32,588 nt of DNA from an uncultured Eubacteriales bacterium (lineage in GTDB: Bacteria; Bacillota; Clostridia; Oscillospirales; Acutalibacteraceae), in the NCBI GenBank assembly GCA_900317025.1, contig ONFG01000027.1, positions 1-32,588 of the forward strand. The letters are read 5' to 3'. How positions within the stretch are numbered: position 1 is the first letter of the stretch; the number at the start of each line of letters is the position of its first letter. Made by a program: the position numbers and the translations under genes. The notes beneath the pieces were generated by a model that ran no database searches, had not been told where the DNA came from, and saw nothing but the letters and a program-made list of their open reading frames with translations. Of the stretch, positions 1 to 9,900 are shown piece after piece.

Positions 1-1
1 G

Positions 2-1462
2 GGTAATTTTTCCGTGCTGGCTTGCAAGGATAACGTCCTCTTCTTCAACACGGGGGAAAAGATCTACGGTCAGTATGGCATCAAGCAGGCTGAGCTTTTT
101 GATCTTAAGACTACCGACTATTATTCACAATACCGTATCTACGGTCTGGAGATAGAAGACGGCAAGCTGAAATACTATCTCAGCTATTCTCCTGATTGTA
201 CTATGACTGACGGCAAGCCCGTTAAAACAACAAAAACAGTTACACTTGGAACCGTTGACGATTACATTACTAAGGTCAAAGAGGGCGATACGTCTTCCGG
301 CGATCCCGGCGTACCCGGGCCTTTGGATCCTCCGGCTGCAGAGTCAGGATGGATATTCGACGATTATTATATCGAAAAGATGATCAACGTTGGTACACCT
401 GAAGAAGGTTATTTGTGTGATAATTCAACCAGACTAACGGACGAGACGATCCTGCTTGGAAACACACGTGTTCTTCCCTGGTCGTATCACTGCAATGTAG
501 TGGCAACGAGCGTCGATCTTTCGGAGATGGTCAATTTCAATATCGTAATGAATCTCTTTGACAGCGACAACAGAGAAAGCCTTACGAAATACCCGAATAG
601 GGACGACGCGTACATTGAGCTGAAGATCGAAGGGAAAGATGAAACGAGCATACTTCCCTTCTCAAAGGGCACGCGCAAGACCGTCACGTATTATAACGAT
701 AACAACCAGCAGGTTACGTTTACAGGCGACGTTTTCACCCTTGAGTTCCCTCACAGCCGGCTCGACGAAACGATCATATTCACACCGTATGTAAACGGCC
801 ACCAGGGTACTCCCTTCAAGCTCTCGCCCGGTGGTTATCTTAGAGATCTTGAGTCTAACAATGAGTATGGCGGTATCGCGGCTGCCACAGAGGTCCTCGG
901 CGCTTATTCAAAAATAAACTTTGATAAGACTGATTCTGCAAAAACCGAACTTGAAAACAGAGCCGATAAGAGCGAAGTTCTTAAAAACGCCCTCAACGCG
1001 GTCGCAAATATGAACGGGATCGTAAATAACGCCGGCAATTATTCCGCGAATATTTCGGGTAAGCTTCCGGACGGTATGGAATACGTCGGTTCGACGCTTA
1101 TGCTGACAGGTGAAACAAAGGTTCGCCACTACTTCAAATCAGCGAACGGCGCTCCTGCAGCAGCCGACTTTACCCTGACGGATCCGAATGGTAAGTCTGT
1201 TGAATTTAAGTACGAAGTAAAAGTAAAGGATCAGACGAAGAACCTTTACTACGTTGAGATCAGCAACATTCGCGCAGCAAATCTTGGCGAGAGATATGTT
1301 CTTACGTACAGAAACGGCGAAGATGAGTATAAAATCAATTACTCGGCAATATGCAACGCGTGCTCGGTCGTAAACACCGAGAATAAGTATACGGTAAGTG
1401 AGAAGAACCTGATGAAGGCTCTGTACTGTTACTATAAAGCCTGCAATCCTCAAGCTGCTTAG
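2..1462 (+). CDS. Secreted/surface protein of unknown function, 5'-truncated by the window edge
   Basis: The reading frame is open to the left edge, so the gene begins before the window and the GTG at 14 is not a credible start. About 486 codons are visible. I recognise no catalytic motif. Visible parts are an N-terminal portion rich in Tyr, Asp and Lys, a flexible Gly/Pro/Ser linker (around GDTSSGDPGVPGPLDPP, nt 283-340), and a long beta-rich region with alternating aromatic and charged residues. The C-terminus has the helical stretch SEKNLMKALYCYYKA. There is no dockerin, sortase signal or transmembrane anchor at the C-terminus, unlike the two large surface proteins further along. Composition fits an exported protein, but the signal peptide would lie outside the window. 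It is followed at once by a strong intrinsic terminator. Function unknown; that this is a real gene is near certain from its length and codon use. Confidence 0.8.
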   Translation, partial: GNFSVLACKDNVLFFNTGEKIYGQYGIKQAELFDLKTTDYYSQYRIYGLEIEDGKLKYYLSYSPDCTMTDGKPVKTTKTVTLGTVDDYITKVKEGDTSSGDPGVPGPLDPPAAESGWIFDDYYIEKMINVGTPEEGYLCDNSTRLTDETILLGNTRVLPWSYHCNVVATSVDLSEMVNFNIVMNLFDSDNRESLTKYPNRDDAYIELKIEGKDETSILPFSKGTRKTVTYYNDNNQQVTFTGDVFTLEFPHSRLDETIIFTPYVNGHQGTPFKLSPGGYLRDLESNNEYGGIAAATEVLGAYSKINFDKTDSAKTELENRADKSEVLKNALNAVANMNGIVNNAGNYSANISGKLPDGMEYVGSTLMLTGETKVRHYFKSANGAPAAADFTLTDPNGKSVEFKYEVKVKDQTKNLYYVEISNIRAANLGERYVLTYRNGEDEYKINYSAICNACSVVNTENKYTVSEKNLMKALYCYYKACNPQAA

Positions 1463-1498
1463 GGTCTTGAACAGCAGAAAGACCTAACAAAAACCAAT

Positions 1499-1540
1499 GC
1501 CCCTTACGGAGATCAAACTCCGTGAGGGGCTGTTTTCTTT
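1499..1540. terminator. Bidirectional intrinsic terminator between convergent genes
   Basis: A 13-bp stem (1499-1511 with 1518-1530, one wobble or mismatch) with loop ATCAAA is followed on + by a T-rich tail (1531-1540). On the - strand it is followed by GGTTTTTGTT (complement of 1486-1495). It can therefore end both the left surface-protein gene and the leftward four-gene operon. A second GC hairpin (1551-1556 with 1567-1572) lies just beyond the metallopeptidase stop, but its U-tract is poor. Confidence 0.85.
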
Positions 1541-1581
1541 CAGAAATGCAGCCGCCGTTTGGCTTTGGCGGCGCGGATTTT

Positions 1582-2268
1582 TTAGTTCTTTCTTCTCCTT
1601 CCGCTCACGATAAGCAGCAGGCGGAGAAACTGGACGAGCGCCGTAAGCGCCGATGCAACGTAGGTCATTGCGGCAGCGGTAAGAACGCTTTTTGCGCCCT
1701 TGTATTCGCTTTCGCTGAGCATGCCGGTGCTCTTGATCGTGTTGAGAGCACGTCTGCTTGCGTCAAATTCAACGGGCAGCGTAACGAGGTAAACGAGAAC
1801 AGCGAGCGAGTAGGCTATGATCCCGACCCAGATGAGCGTGTCGGAAAGCAGAAAGCCCGCGATGATAAGCGGCATGGAAAGCTTGGAGGTGATGTTTGCC
1901 ACAGGAATCACGCCGGAGCGTATCTTGTTGGGCAAGTACCCCTGTGCGTGCTGCACGGCGTGTCCGGCCTCGTGAGCGGCGATGCACACGGCGGCGATAG
2001 ACGTCTGTCTGTGAACTCCGTCGGAGAGCCTTATCACGTTCTCCGTGGGGGAGAAGTGGTCGGTCATCGTGCCGTTTATGTGCTCGATCTTTACGCCGAT
2101 AATGTCGTTCGCCGACATCACAGCCCGCGCGGCGTCTTCACCTGTCATCCCGCGTGAGTTTGCGATCTGCGAATATTTGTTGTATGACGATTTTACCTTG
2201 AACTGCGCCCACATAGAAAGCAGGATCGCAGGCAGCATGAATAATAGATAGCTAAGGTCGTAGTACAA
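1582..2268 (-). CDS. YugP-type neutral zinc metallopeptidase, membrane-bound
   Basis: The 228-residue product is a small membrane protein with a zinc metalloprotease site, matching the YugP / Zn_peptidase_2 family. Residues 1-22 form an N-terminal membrane segment. The zinc site is HEAGH at residues 99-103 (two His plus catalytic Glu100), followed by VQHAQGY. Two hydrophobic segments lie at about 130-163, and VEFDASRRA (Glu167) supplies the likely third ligand. The start is TTG at 2266-2268, chosen because a strong GGGAGG site sits 8-10 nt upstream and no ATG fits. It is the last gene of the leftward operon, 43 nt after the exonuclease gene. The physiological substrate of this family is not established; quality control of membrane proteins is a plausible inference only. 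Confidence 0.9.
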   Translation of the reverse strand: MYYDLSYLLFMLPAILLSMWAQFKVKSSYNKYSQIANSRGMTGEDAARAVMSANDIIGVKIEHINGTMTDHFSPTENVIRLSDGVHRQTSIAAVCIAAHEAGHAVQHAQGYLPNKIRSGVIPVANITSKLSMPLIIAGFLLSDTLIWVGIIAYSLAVLVYLVTLPVEFDASRRALNTIKSTGMLSESEYKGAKSVLTAAAMTYVASALTALVQFLRLLLIVSGRRRKN

Positions 2269-2311
2269 TTCTGATTCCTCCCGGAGTTATTATTTTCTCG
2301 CCAAGGGGGCG

Positions 2312-2896
2312 CTATGCGTGCTTCCCGGTGAGAGTTTTCATTGCGCGAACGTCATATGTGCGCACAAACGGCGCAATGTCAAGCCCGTGCTCCATGTAGT
2401 CGAGGCAAAGCTTGGCGCAGGCGAGGCTGTCGCTGTCTGCTTTGTGGTGGTCGAGCGCTATATCTCTGTAGCGGCAGAGCGTGTCAAGCTTGTGGTCGGG
2501 CAGCTCGGGGTAGCATTTTTTTCCCATTCTGACGGTGCAGGCGTAGTTAAGCTGCGCCGGGGCGTCGATCCGATAGTGCTGCAGGCACCCGGCGAGAACA
2601 CGCATATCAAACGGTGCATTGTGCGCGATAAGCAGACCGCTTTGAAGTATCGGCCCGATCTCTCCCCAAAGCTTAGGAAAGGCGGGCGCGTCCTTGACCA
2701 TTTCCGGAGTTATGCCGGTGAGCCATATGTTGAAGCGGTTGAAATACGTTTCGGGGTCTACAAGCGACGTGTATGTGTCGACGAGCTTTCCCCCTTCGAT
2801 AACGGCGATGCCGATCGAGCTTATGCGGTCGTTGTGCGAGTTCGGCGTCTCGACGTCAAAGGCGACTATCCTGTTGTATGTGTCAAATTCTGGCAT
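2312..2896 (-). CDS. DEDDh-family 3'-5' exonuclease (DnaQ-like)
   Basis: The 194-residue single-domain protein has the full DEDDh exonuclease set. Asp14 and Glu16 lie in AFDVET (Exo I), Asp97 in AHNAPFD (Exo II), and His151 with Asp156 in HKADSD (Exo III). The family removes nucleotides from 3' ends, as in the DNA polymerase III epsilon proofreading subunit and the exonuclease domain of PolC. This stand-alone form carries no polymerase-binding or BRCT extension, so its substrate (DNA trimming, repair or RNA) cannot be assigned. The ATG at 2896 has an AGGAAGG site about 10 nt upstream. It lies 31 nt after the permease gene and 43 nt before the metallopeptidase gene, so co-transcription is likely. 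Confidence 0.9.
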   Translation of the reverse strand: MPEFDTYNRIVAFDVETPNSHNDRISSIGIAVIEGGKLVDTYTSLVDPETYFNRFNIWLTGITPEMVKDAPAFPKLWGEIGPILQSGLLIAHNAPFDMRVLAGCLQHYRIDAPAQLNYACTVRMGKKCYPELPDHKLDTLCRYRDIALDHHKADSDSLACAKLCLDYMEHGLDIAPFVRTYDVRAMKTLTGKHA

Positions 2897-2927
2897 AGAG
2901 TGACGATCCTTCCTGTTTTATCCGGTG

Positions 2928-4931
2928 TTACATTTCGTGAGAGACGTAGCCGTCGGACACGAGCGCCTTGCGGTGGTTTCGAATCACCGATTTTATAGTC
3001 TGGCGGCTCACGTCATATTTTTCCGAAAGCTCGGCGATGTGATCTTCCATAAAGTCGAGCAGGACGTGATCGCTTATCGGCGAGATGCCGTCCCAGAGAT
3101 GGGTGTATTCCTCCTCGGCGTGGCTGTCGTTCGGGTCTATCGCCTTTGCGTTTCGCAGTATCTTCTTCGTGTAAAGATCGAGGTAATGCTGCGCGTCCTT
3201 GCCGAACGCCCATTCAAACTCCTGGAGTATCGCCGCTTCTTCGCTTATCTGCTTTGTATCGTAGTTTTCGCAGAGAAGGTACGGTCTGTAGTAGCCGACA
3301 GCGGCGAGCGCGTCGGTTATTGTCTTGCGAATGCCTCCGCTTTCGATGATATAGCTCAGCCCGTATGTCCGCAGCTCCTCGTTTACCTTCGGTATCTGCT
3401 CGACGAGAAAGAGCCGAACGCCCTTTTGCGTGAGCTTTTTGTACAGCACGCCAAGCGCCTCCGCAGCGGTAGCGTCAATGCTTCCGATGCCGCTTGCGTC
3501 AACTATGAAATACTTCGTGTCGTCATTTACTGCGGCCTGTATCTCTTCAGTAAAGCCTGTTATGTTCGCGAAAAAGAGGTTGCCGTTGAATCGGTAGATA
3601 ACTACGTTTTTGATAGGTCTCGCTTTTGCGTACGTAGCCAGGTCGTAGAAATGGTTCCTTCCGGGGATAACGCCGAGGAACGACGTCGACGGGCGGCTCT
3701 CTCTGATGATGACGTTGAGGAACGACAGGATAACGCCGATGATAACGCCGTAGATCGTGCCGAAGATCAGAACGCCGGCGAACGCGGCAACGAATATCCA
3801 GAACTCCTTGCGGCTGCTTTTCCAAAGCTTCTGAGCAAGCGAGAACTCCGTGCCGCTCCAGAGCGCGCACACGACGATCGACGTCAGCACCGGAACGGGC
3901 AGATAGCTGATAAACCCTGTTCCGAACATCAGAATGAGCGCCATCACCGCAGCGGCAGCGAGCGAGGTTAGCTGACTTTTGCCGCCGAACTGGTCGTTCA
4001 TCGACGTTCTAGAAACGCTGCCGTTTACCGGGCAGACGCCAATAAACGATGCCGAGAGGTTGCAGACGGTGAATGCCATAAGCTCGCTTTGGTCGTCGAG
4101 CCTGTAGTCGTTCTTCATGGCGAAGCTGTGCTCGGCGAGAAGCGTTTCAGCTGCGATAACGAGCGCGATGGTGAAGCCGGAGACGATCCCGGTGTAGCAG
4201 CTTTCAAGCGTGAAAGCGGGGATAACAAAGCTGCCAAGCCCCCGTTTGACCTGAGGCAATGTATTCACTCCGAGCCTGCCGCAGAAGCCCGTGAAGTACT
4301 GCGCGATGGCAGCGATCACCATGACCGCCGCAGACGCGGGCACCTTGGGAGAAAGCTTTCTGAAAAGCTGTATGACGGTTATGCACACGCCCGCGAGTAC
4401 GAGCGCCCACGGGTTAAAGGACGTCACGAATTCCTTCTTGATGTGGGGGAGAAGCTCCCGAAGCTCGCCAGTGCCGGCCTGCCCTCCGAAAAGCTTCGGC
4501 GTCTGCATGAGAATGATCGTCGAGCATATCCCGGTAATAAAGCCGCCCATAACGGGGGACGAGACGAACCGCGTGAGCTTGCCGAATTTTATAAGGTAAA
4601 AAAGCAGCAGCCAGATGCCGACGAAAAATGTGATAACGGGGACGAGCTTTGCCGCTTCCTCCGAGCCGGAGGCTATGCCCAGCCCGGCGAGCGTTCCGCC
4701 GACCAGTGCGGCGGGTGCGGCGTCAATCCCGAATATGTACTGCGGCGACGACGAAAAAAGCGCAAACAGCACGACCGGCAGCACCGAGCCGTAAAGCCCG
4801 TACTGCGGCGGCAGCCCCGCGATCTGAGCGTAGCCCATCGAGATTGGTATCGATACAAGCGCGATGATAAGCCCGCTGAGCAGGTCATACTGAAGTCCGT
4901 CTTTTGTAAAAGTTTTTAATCCCTTTAGCAT
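2928..4931 (-). CDS. SulP/SLC26-family anion permease with STAS domain and unusual C-terminal tail
   Basis: The 667-residue inner-membrane transporter carries the SulP signature near its N-terminus (SIPISMGYAQIAGLPPQYGL, residues 27-46) and about a dozen hydrophobic helices to residue 410. A STAS domain spans about 440-545; its predicted nucleotide/phosphoregulatory loop reads IVDASGIGSIDATAAEAL. Family members carry sulfate, bicarbonate, other anions or dicarboxylates, and the substrate is not predictable here. Most bacterial SulP proteins end soon after STAS (about 550-580 residues). This one has about 120 more hydrophilic residues, ending in a helix-turn-helix-like stretch (LSEKYDVSRQTIKSVIRNHR, 635-654). 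The ATG at 4931 has AGGGA about 9 nt upstream. It is the second gene of the operon, 31 nt after the flavodiiron gene. Confidence 0.9.
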   Translation of the reverse strand: MLKGLKTFTKDGLQYDLLSGLIIALVSIPISMGYAQIAGLPPQYGLYGSVLPVVLFALFSSSPQYIFGIDAAPAALVGGTLAGLGIASGSEEAAKLVPVITFFVGIWLLLFYLIKFGKLTRFVSSPVMGGFITGICSTIILMQTPKLFGGQAGTGELRELLPHIKKEFVTSFNPWALVLAGVCITVIQLFRKLSPKVPASAAVMVIAAIAQYFTGFCGRLGVNTLPQVKRGLGSFVIPAFTLESCYTGIVSGFTIALVIAAETLLAEHSFAMKNDYRLDDQSELMAFTVCNLSASFIGVCPVNGSVSRTSMNDQFGGKSQLTSLAAAAVMALILMFGTGFISYLPVPVLTSIVVCALWSGTEFSLAQKLWKSSRKEFWIFVAAFAGVLIFGTIYGVIIGVILSFLNVIIRESRPSTSFLGVIPGRNHFYDLATYAKARPIKNVVIYRFNGNLFFANITGFTEEIQAAVNDDTKYFIVDASGIGSIDATAAEALGVLYKKLTQKGVRLFLVEQIPKVNEELRTYGLSYIIESGGIRKTITDALAAVGYYRPYLLCENYDTKQISEEAAILQEFEWAFGKDAQHYLDLYTKKILRNAKAIDPNDSHAEEEYTHLWDGISPISDHVLLDFMEDHIAELSEKYDVSRQTIKSVIRNHRKALVSDGYVSHEM

Positions 4932-4962
4932 ATGAAAGATTCCCTATTTAAAAGCGTTCTCG

Positions 4963-6753
4963 TTACTCGAGCGGCTCAAAGTCCGAAGCGCCGTGTTTGC
5001 AAAGCGGGCAGATAAAGTCCTCGGGCAGCTCGTCGCCCTCATAGATGTAGCCGCAGACCTTACAGACAAATCCCTTCTTGCCGTCGGCTTTCGGCTGGGG
5101 CTTTACGTTGTTCTGGTAGTACGTGTACGTCATCGTCTCTTTATTGGAAACGACCCTGGCTTCCGTAACCTCGCAAATGAACATACCGTGCGTCCCGAGG
5201 TCGATGTACTGCTCGACCTTCAGCGACATGAACGAATTGATATACTTCGGCAGGAATACAAGCCCGTTGTCGGAGCGCAGCGGACTGCAGCCCTCAAACT
5301 TGTCAACGTCGCGTCCCGAGCGGAAGCCAAACGCTTCAAACACCTTGAAAGGAGCCTCGACCGACAGGCAGTTGACGTTCATTATGCCCGTTTTCATGAT
5401 CGTTTCGTGCGAGTAATTCTGTTTGTTTATCGTAACGGCGATTCTGTTCGGCGTATTTGTTATCTGAGTCACGGCGTTGACGATAAGTCCGTTGTCGCGA
5501 ACTCCGTCGTTCGACGTAACGACATAAAGACCGTAGCCGATGTTGAAAAGCGCCGTGAGGTCGTTTTTGTCGGCGGTCATTTCGTTGTGAGCCTTGTAAT
5601 CCATGCAAAGCTCGTCGGCGAGCGCCTCAAGCTTTGCGCTGCTCTTGTCGTTCAGAGCGGAGAGTATCCGTACATTATTCTTTGCAAACGTGATGTTCTT
5701 ACAGCACGAAAGCATAGCCTTCATCACGGCGGAAGCCTGCGGCGCCCATGAGCCGTTTTCTATCAGAGCGACCGTTTTGTTTTGGAAGTTCCTCTCTGTC
5801 AGGTGGTTGATGAACTCACGCATGAACGGGAATATCTCGGAATTGTACGTCGTGGTCGCAAGCACAATGCGCCCGTAGCGGAACGCGTCTTCAACAGCCT
5901 CTGCCATGTCGCAGCGGGCGAGATCGTTCACAACGACCTTCGGGCAGCCCTTTTCTTCAAGCGCCTTTGCAAGCTTTTCTACGGCAGCCTTCGTGTGACC
6001 GTAAACCGATGTGTATGCGATCATGATGCCCTCGGTTTCCGTCGAGTAGCCGGACCATGTGTCGTAAAGACCGATGTAGTAGCCGAGGTTTTCGGTGAGT
6101 ATCGGTCCGTGGAGAGGGCAGATGATCGAGATATCGAGCGCTGCGGCTTTTTTGAGCAGAGCCTGAACCTGATCGCCATACTTTCCGACAATGCCGATGT
6201 AATAGCGCCTTGCTTCGCAAGCCCAATCTTCCTCGACGTCAAGCGCGCCGAACTTGCCGAAGCCGTCGGCGGAGAAGAGGACCTTGTCTGTGCTGTCGTA
6301 CGTCACGATTACCTCCGGCCAGTGTACCATAGGAGCTTCTACAAAGTGAAGCGTGTGAGTACCCAGCTTGAGCGTGTCGCCCTCGGCAACGATAACGCGC
6401 CTTTCTTCAAAGGACGTGCCGAAGAAATTGTTCATCATCACAAACGCTTTATCGGACGAGACGATCACAGCCTCCGGGTATCTCTCCATAAAAACGGCGA
6501 TATTAGCCGAATGATCCGGCTCCATATGCTGGACTACGAGGTAGTCGGGCAGCCTGCCGGAAAGCTCTGACTCGAGGTTTGCAAGCCACTCGTCGGTGAA
6601 GCTGCGGTCGACCGTGTCCATAACGGCGATCTTTTCGTCGACGATAACGTAAGAGTTGTACGCCATGCCATTGGGAACGATGTACTGACCTTCAAACAGG
6701 TCGATCCGGTGGTCGTTTACGCCGATGTAGCGGATATCATTTGTAACGTTCAT
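4963..6753 (-). CDS. Multidomain flavodiiron protein (beta-lactamase fold, flavodoxin, flavin reductase, rubredoxin)
   Basis: The 596-residue cytoplasmic protein probably reduces O2 (and perhaps NO) to harmless products, protecting an anaerobe. Residues 1-240 are the diiron beta-lactamase-fold domain. The metal ligands are His76, Glu78, Asp80 and His81 (HMEPDH), with His144, Asp163 and His215 at the expected spacing. Residues 243-385 are a flavodoxin domain (IMIAYTSVYGHTKAAVE). Residues about 395-545 resemble the flavin reductase (FMN-binding split barrel) domain. Residues 558-596 are a rubredoxin with two knuckles, CKVCGY and CPLCKHG. The electron-transfer modules are thus fused to the catalytic core in one chain. 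The ATG at 6753 has an excellent AAGGAGGAA site, and a TTGTAT-17-TATAAT promoter lies at 6800-6828. It is the first gene of the operon. Confidence 0.95.
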   Translation of the reverse strand: MNVTNDIRYIGVNDHRIDLFEGQYIVPNGMAYNSYVIVDEKIAVMDTVDRSFTDEWLANLESELSGRLPDYLVVQHMEPDHSANIAVFMERYPEAVIVSSDKAFVMMNNFFGTSFEERRVIVAEGDTLKLGTHTLHFVEAPMVHWPEVIVTYDSTDKVLFSADGFGKFGALDVEEDWACEARRYYIGIVGKYGDQVQALLKKAAALDISIICPLHGPILTENLGYYIGLYDTWSGYSTETEGIMIAYTSVYGHTKAAVEKLAKALEEKGCPKVVVNDLARCDMAEAVEDAFRYGRIVLATTTYNSEIFPFMREFINHLTERNFQNKTVALIENGSWAPQASAVMKAMLSCCKNITFAKNNVRILSALNDKSSAKLEALADELCMDYKAHNEMTADKNDLTALFNIGYGLYVVTSNDGVRDNGLIVNAVTQITNTPNRIAVTINKQNYSHETIMKTGIMNVNCLSVEAPFKVFEAFGFRSGRDVDKFEGCSPLRSDNGLVFLPKYINSFMSLKVEQYIDLGTHGMFICEVTEARVVSNKETMTYTYYQNNVKPQPKADGKKGFVCKVCGYIYEGDELPEDFICPLCKHGASDFEPLE

Positions 6754-6799
6754 AAAAGCTTCCTCCTTTTAAATAAAAAATCTGTCACGATTTGTTGAT

Positions 6800-6828
6800 A
6801 TTATATCATAATGACGGGCTTTATACAA
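6800..6828 (-). promoter_or_regulatory. Sigma-A-type promoter of the flavodiiron-permease operon
   Basis: On the - strand, TTGTAT (6823-6828), a 17-nt spacer and TATAAT (6800-6805) lie about 50 nt before the flavodiiron start codon. They are downstream of the terminator of the preceding dockerin gene, so this operon has its own start site. Confidence 0.8.
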
Positions 6829-6862
6829 CCGGTTTAAAAAAATTAACGGCTCGATATAAGCA

Positions 6863-6908
6863 AAACATAAGCCGGACGAGGGCTTTTGCCTTCGTCCGGC
6901 TTATGTTT
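6863..6908 (-). terminator. Intrinsic terminator of the Big_2/dockerin gene
   Basis: A very long hairpin: 6863-6882 pairs with 6889-6908 (20 bp, one G-U wobble), with a 6-nt loop CTTTTG. On the - strand the stem is followed by TTTTGC. It lies 41 nt past the stop of the giant dockerin gene and isolates that gene from the flavodiiron operon. Confidence 0.85.
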
Positions 6909-6948
6909 GATAAGTTGGTTTTATGAGGATTTAGGGTGATCGGTCGGA

Positions 6949-9900
6949 TCAACCGTTGAGCCTTTTTTCGCCGATGTAAACGTCGGGATCGCTGAAGCCT
7001 ACGCTGTAGCGGAGTACGAGCAGACTGTCTGTTGCGTCGACAGCGTTGTCCTTGTTTACGTCTGCAAGCTTCTGCTGGTCGGGAGTAAACTCTTCCATGC
7101 CGAGCGTGCTTCTGAGGATCATAAGAGCGTCTGTCGATGTCGGTGTTTCGTCGCCGTCGATGTCTCCCATGTAACCGATGTAGTTCTTAACGATGTTGAA
7201 GTTAAGAGTTGCTTCGCCCTCATAGCCGCTGCTGTAAGCTGCGTAGATCGTAACGGTAGCTGTACCCGGCTCTGTGTTGTCGGTGTAGGATACCGTGTAG
7301 TCTGTATCTTCAACAAGGTCTACGCCGAGGCAGCTTACGTGTACCTTAGGTGTGATAGCCTCACCTGTGTAGTCCTGATCTGCGATCGGGGTGATCTTTA
7401 CATTTTCGTCGGTGAGAGCTCTCTTGTTGATGTAATAGTAGATCGTATTTGTGTCTTCGTAGTAGCCGAGACCTGTGAAGGTGACTGACGCACGGCCGGG
7501 AGCTGTGTTATCGCTGTATTCAACGGTGTAATCAACGTCCTTAACGAGCGTAGTCGGACCCATCGTGATAACAGGATCGGGTGAGTACTCTGTCTTGTTC
7601 GGATCAAATACATAGTCGTCGATCGGATCGAAGACCATAGCTGTCATGGGAGCCGTGATAGTTACCTCGCAGGACTCCGTCTTTGCGCCGGACTTGACTG
7701 TGATGATGACCTTACCTACGTTAACTGCCGTAACGACGCCGTCGTGATCTACCGTTGCGATGCTCTCGTCGGAGGATGTCCACTTGCATGTAACGCTGCT
7801 TACGCTCGCCTCGTTCTCGTCGTAAACCGTAGCGCCCAGAGTCTTTGTTCCCTCGAAGCTGCTGTTTACCTTGATCGATGCCGACGGGAGGTCGCCCGGA
7901 TTTTCGGGCTTTTCAACGCCGCTCGTGAGGTATACGTTAGATGTAGTGAATACGTAGATCGTTACTGTTTTTGTCTGTGCGGAGCGCGTCGACATCGTGA
8001 TAACGGCGCTGCCGTTCTTCTTTGCTGTAACAACGCCCATTGCGTCTACAACTGCTACCTCGGGATCGCTTGTAGTCCAGCCGAGGACCTCGTCACCGTG
8101 ATCGTAGGGGTAGTTCGGGTCGTTCGTTGTGAGGTCTGCGTGGAGCATCAGCGTGTCGTCCACATTGAGCGATCTGGAGGAAACGGAATAGTCATAGGGA
8201 TCCTTGATATCTATGATATCGCAGCGCTTAGCGACTTCGATCTTGAAGGAGGTCTTCAGCTCGGGTCTTCTCTGAGGGTATACCGTAACTGTTGCGGTAC
8301 CGAGAGATGCGCCGTGAATGAGGAGGCTGTTTGTGATCTTGTCGTCGCTCGGGCCGTAGTCGGGGAGAGTGATCGTGTCGCCGTCGTTTCCGGTGATCTC
8401 CCAAACTGCGACGTCGTCGGCTGTGATACCGCTGCTGTTGCTGATAACTGCGTCGAATGTTACGTCTTGGTTGGAGTACATTCTGTATGTGTACATACTG
8501 TCGGCAGTGCTGTTCGGGATAAGCGTCGGGATATCGTTGATGACCGTCGAAACGCCGATCACGTCAGATTCTCTTCTTGCGCCTACGTTTACATTTACAA
8601 CTGCTTCAATGCCCGAGTATCTGCCTCTTACCGTGACTGTCGTCTGACCGACCGAAACGCCGGTGATGATAGCCTTTTCGGCGCCTTCCTCGGATGGCGT
8701 GACTGTCGCGATAGCGGTGTTTGCGCTTTCCCAGATGATCTCGTCGCTGTAGCCGTAGGGGGTAATGTCCGCATTGACCTCAGCTGCTACGCCGACTCTT
8801 GTTTCTGCTGTGGTGGGCGTCGTCTCGATGGCTGTTACCTTGTAGATAACTGCTATCTCGCAGGTAGCCTCAACGCCTGTGTTCTCGCCGTAAACCGTTA
8901 CGGTCGTCTTGCCGTTGCTGATGCCCTTGATAACGCCGTCGTCAACGGTAACGATGTTGGTGTCCTGAGACTCCCATCTGAATGTATCTGTTGCTGCCTT
9001 TGTCTTGTCGGAAGCGATAGCGATGAGCTGCTCGTTAAGATCCAGCGTCTCGCCTCTCTCAACGCCGAACTCTGCGGGCTGCTTGAAGCTGATGGAGGTT
9101 GCTGGGTTGTCGGAATGAGGGATCTTCGGGATGATCTTCTGGATATCCTTGTCGCCGCACGCTGCGCAGGTACCTATCTCGAGGCCTTCTTCTTCATATG
9201 TGGGCTTTTTGAGGATAGTGGAATTTGTGAGGACCTTGTGATCGCAGAAAATAGTGAATTCTTTATCCACACTGTCCGAGTACTTGCCGTTACCCTTAAT
9301 CGTCATCGTTGCCGTGCCGGGATACCAGTTGTTGCTGTAGGTTACGTAATAGTCGGTGTCCTTCTCAAGTGCAATTCCGTCACAGATAATAGTAAGTTCG
9401 GGATAGAGGTATTCGCCTGTGCATTCATGTCTTTCAACGTAAGAGATATCTATGCCGCTGTCGGTAATAGGCCTCTGATCGATGTTGAAGCTGAAGCTCT
9501 GGCTGGAGATGTAGTAGCCCATACCCGTAAGCGTCATGGTAGCTTTGCCGATGGCGTCATTGTACTTATAATCTACGGTGAAGTCCTTGCCCTCTGTGAG
9601 CTTGACTCCGCCGATAATGGGATCGAGCTTTTTAATATCCTGAGTGTATACAGCCTTTGTGGGAGTGTAAATGAAGTTTTCAGGCTCGTTCGTGATAACT
9701 GCCGTCATGGGAGCGTAAACTGTAAGCTCGCAGTTCTGGCTGCGGTTGCCGGCTTTAACGGTGATCGTCGTTTTGCCGACGCCCTGTGCCGTTGCAACGC
9801 CGCTTGGGGAGATCGTAGCAACGCTCTCGTTGGAGGAGCTCCATTCAAGCTCGACCGGGGAAACATTGCTGCCGTTCTGATCCTTTACCGTAGCGGAGAA

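Noticed and set aside
2925-3971. A 348-codon + frame over the SulP gene
   Set aside because: It is antisense to well-recognised STAS and transporter sequence; the product has no recognisable fold and ends in a low-complexity charged stretch.
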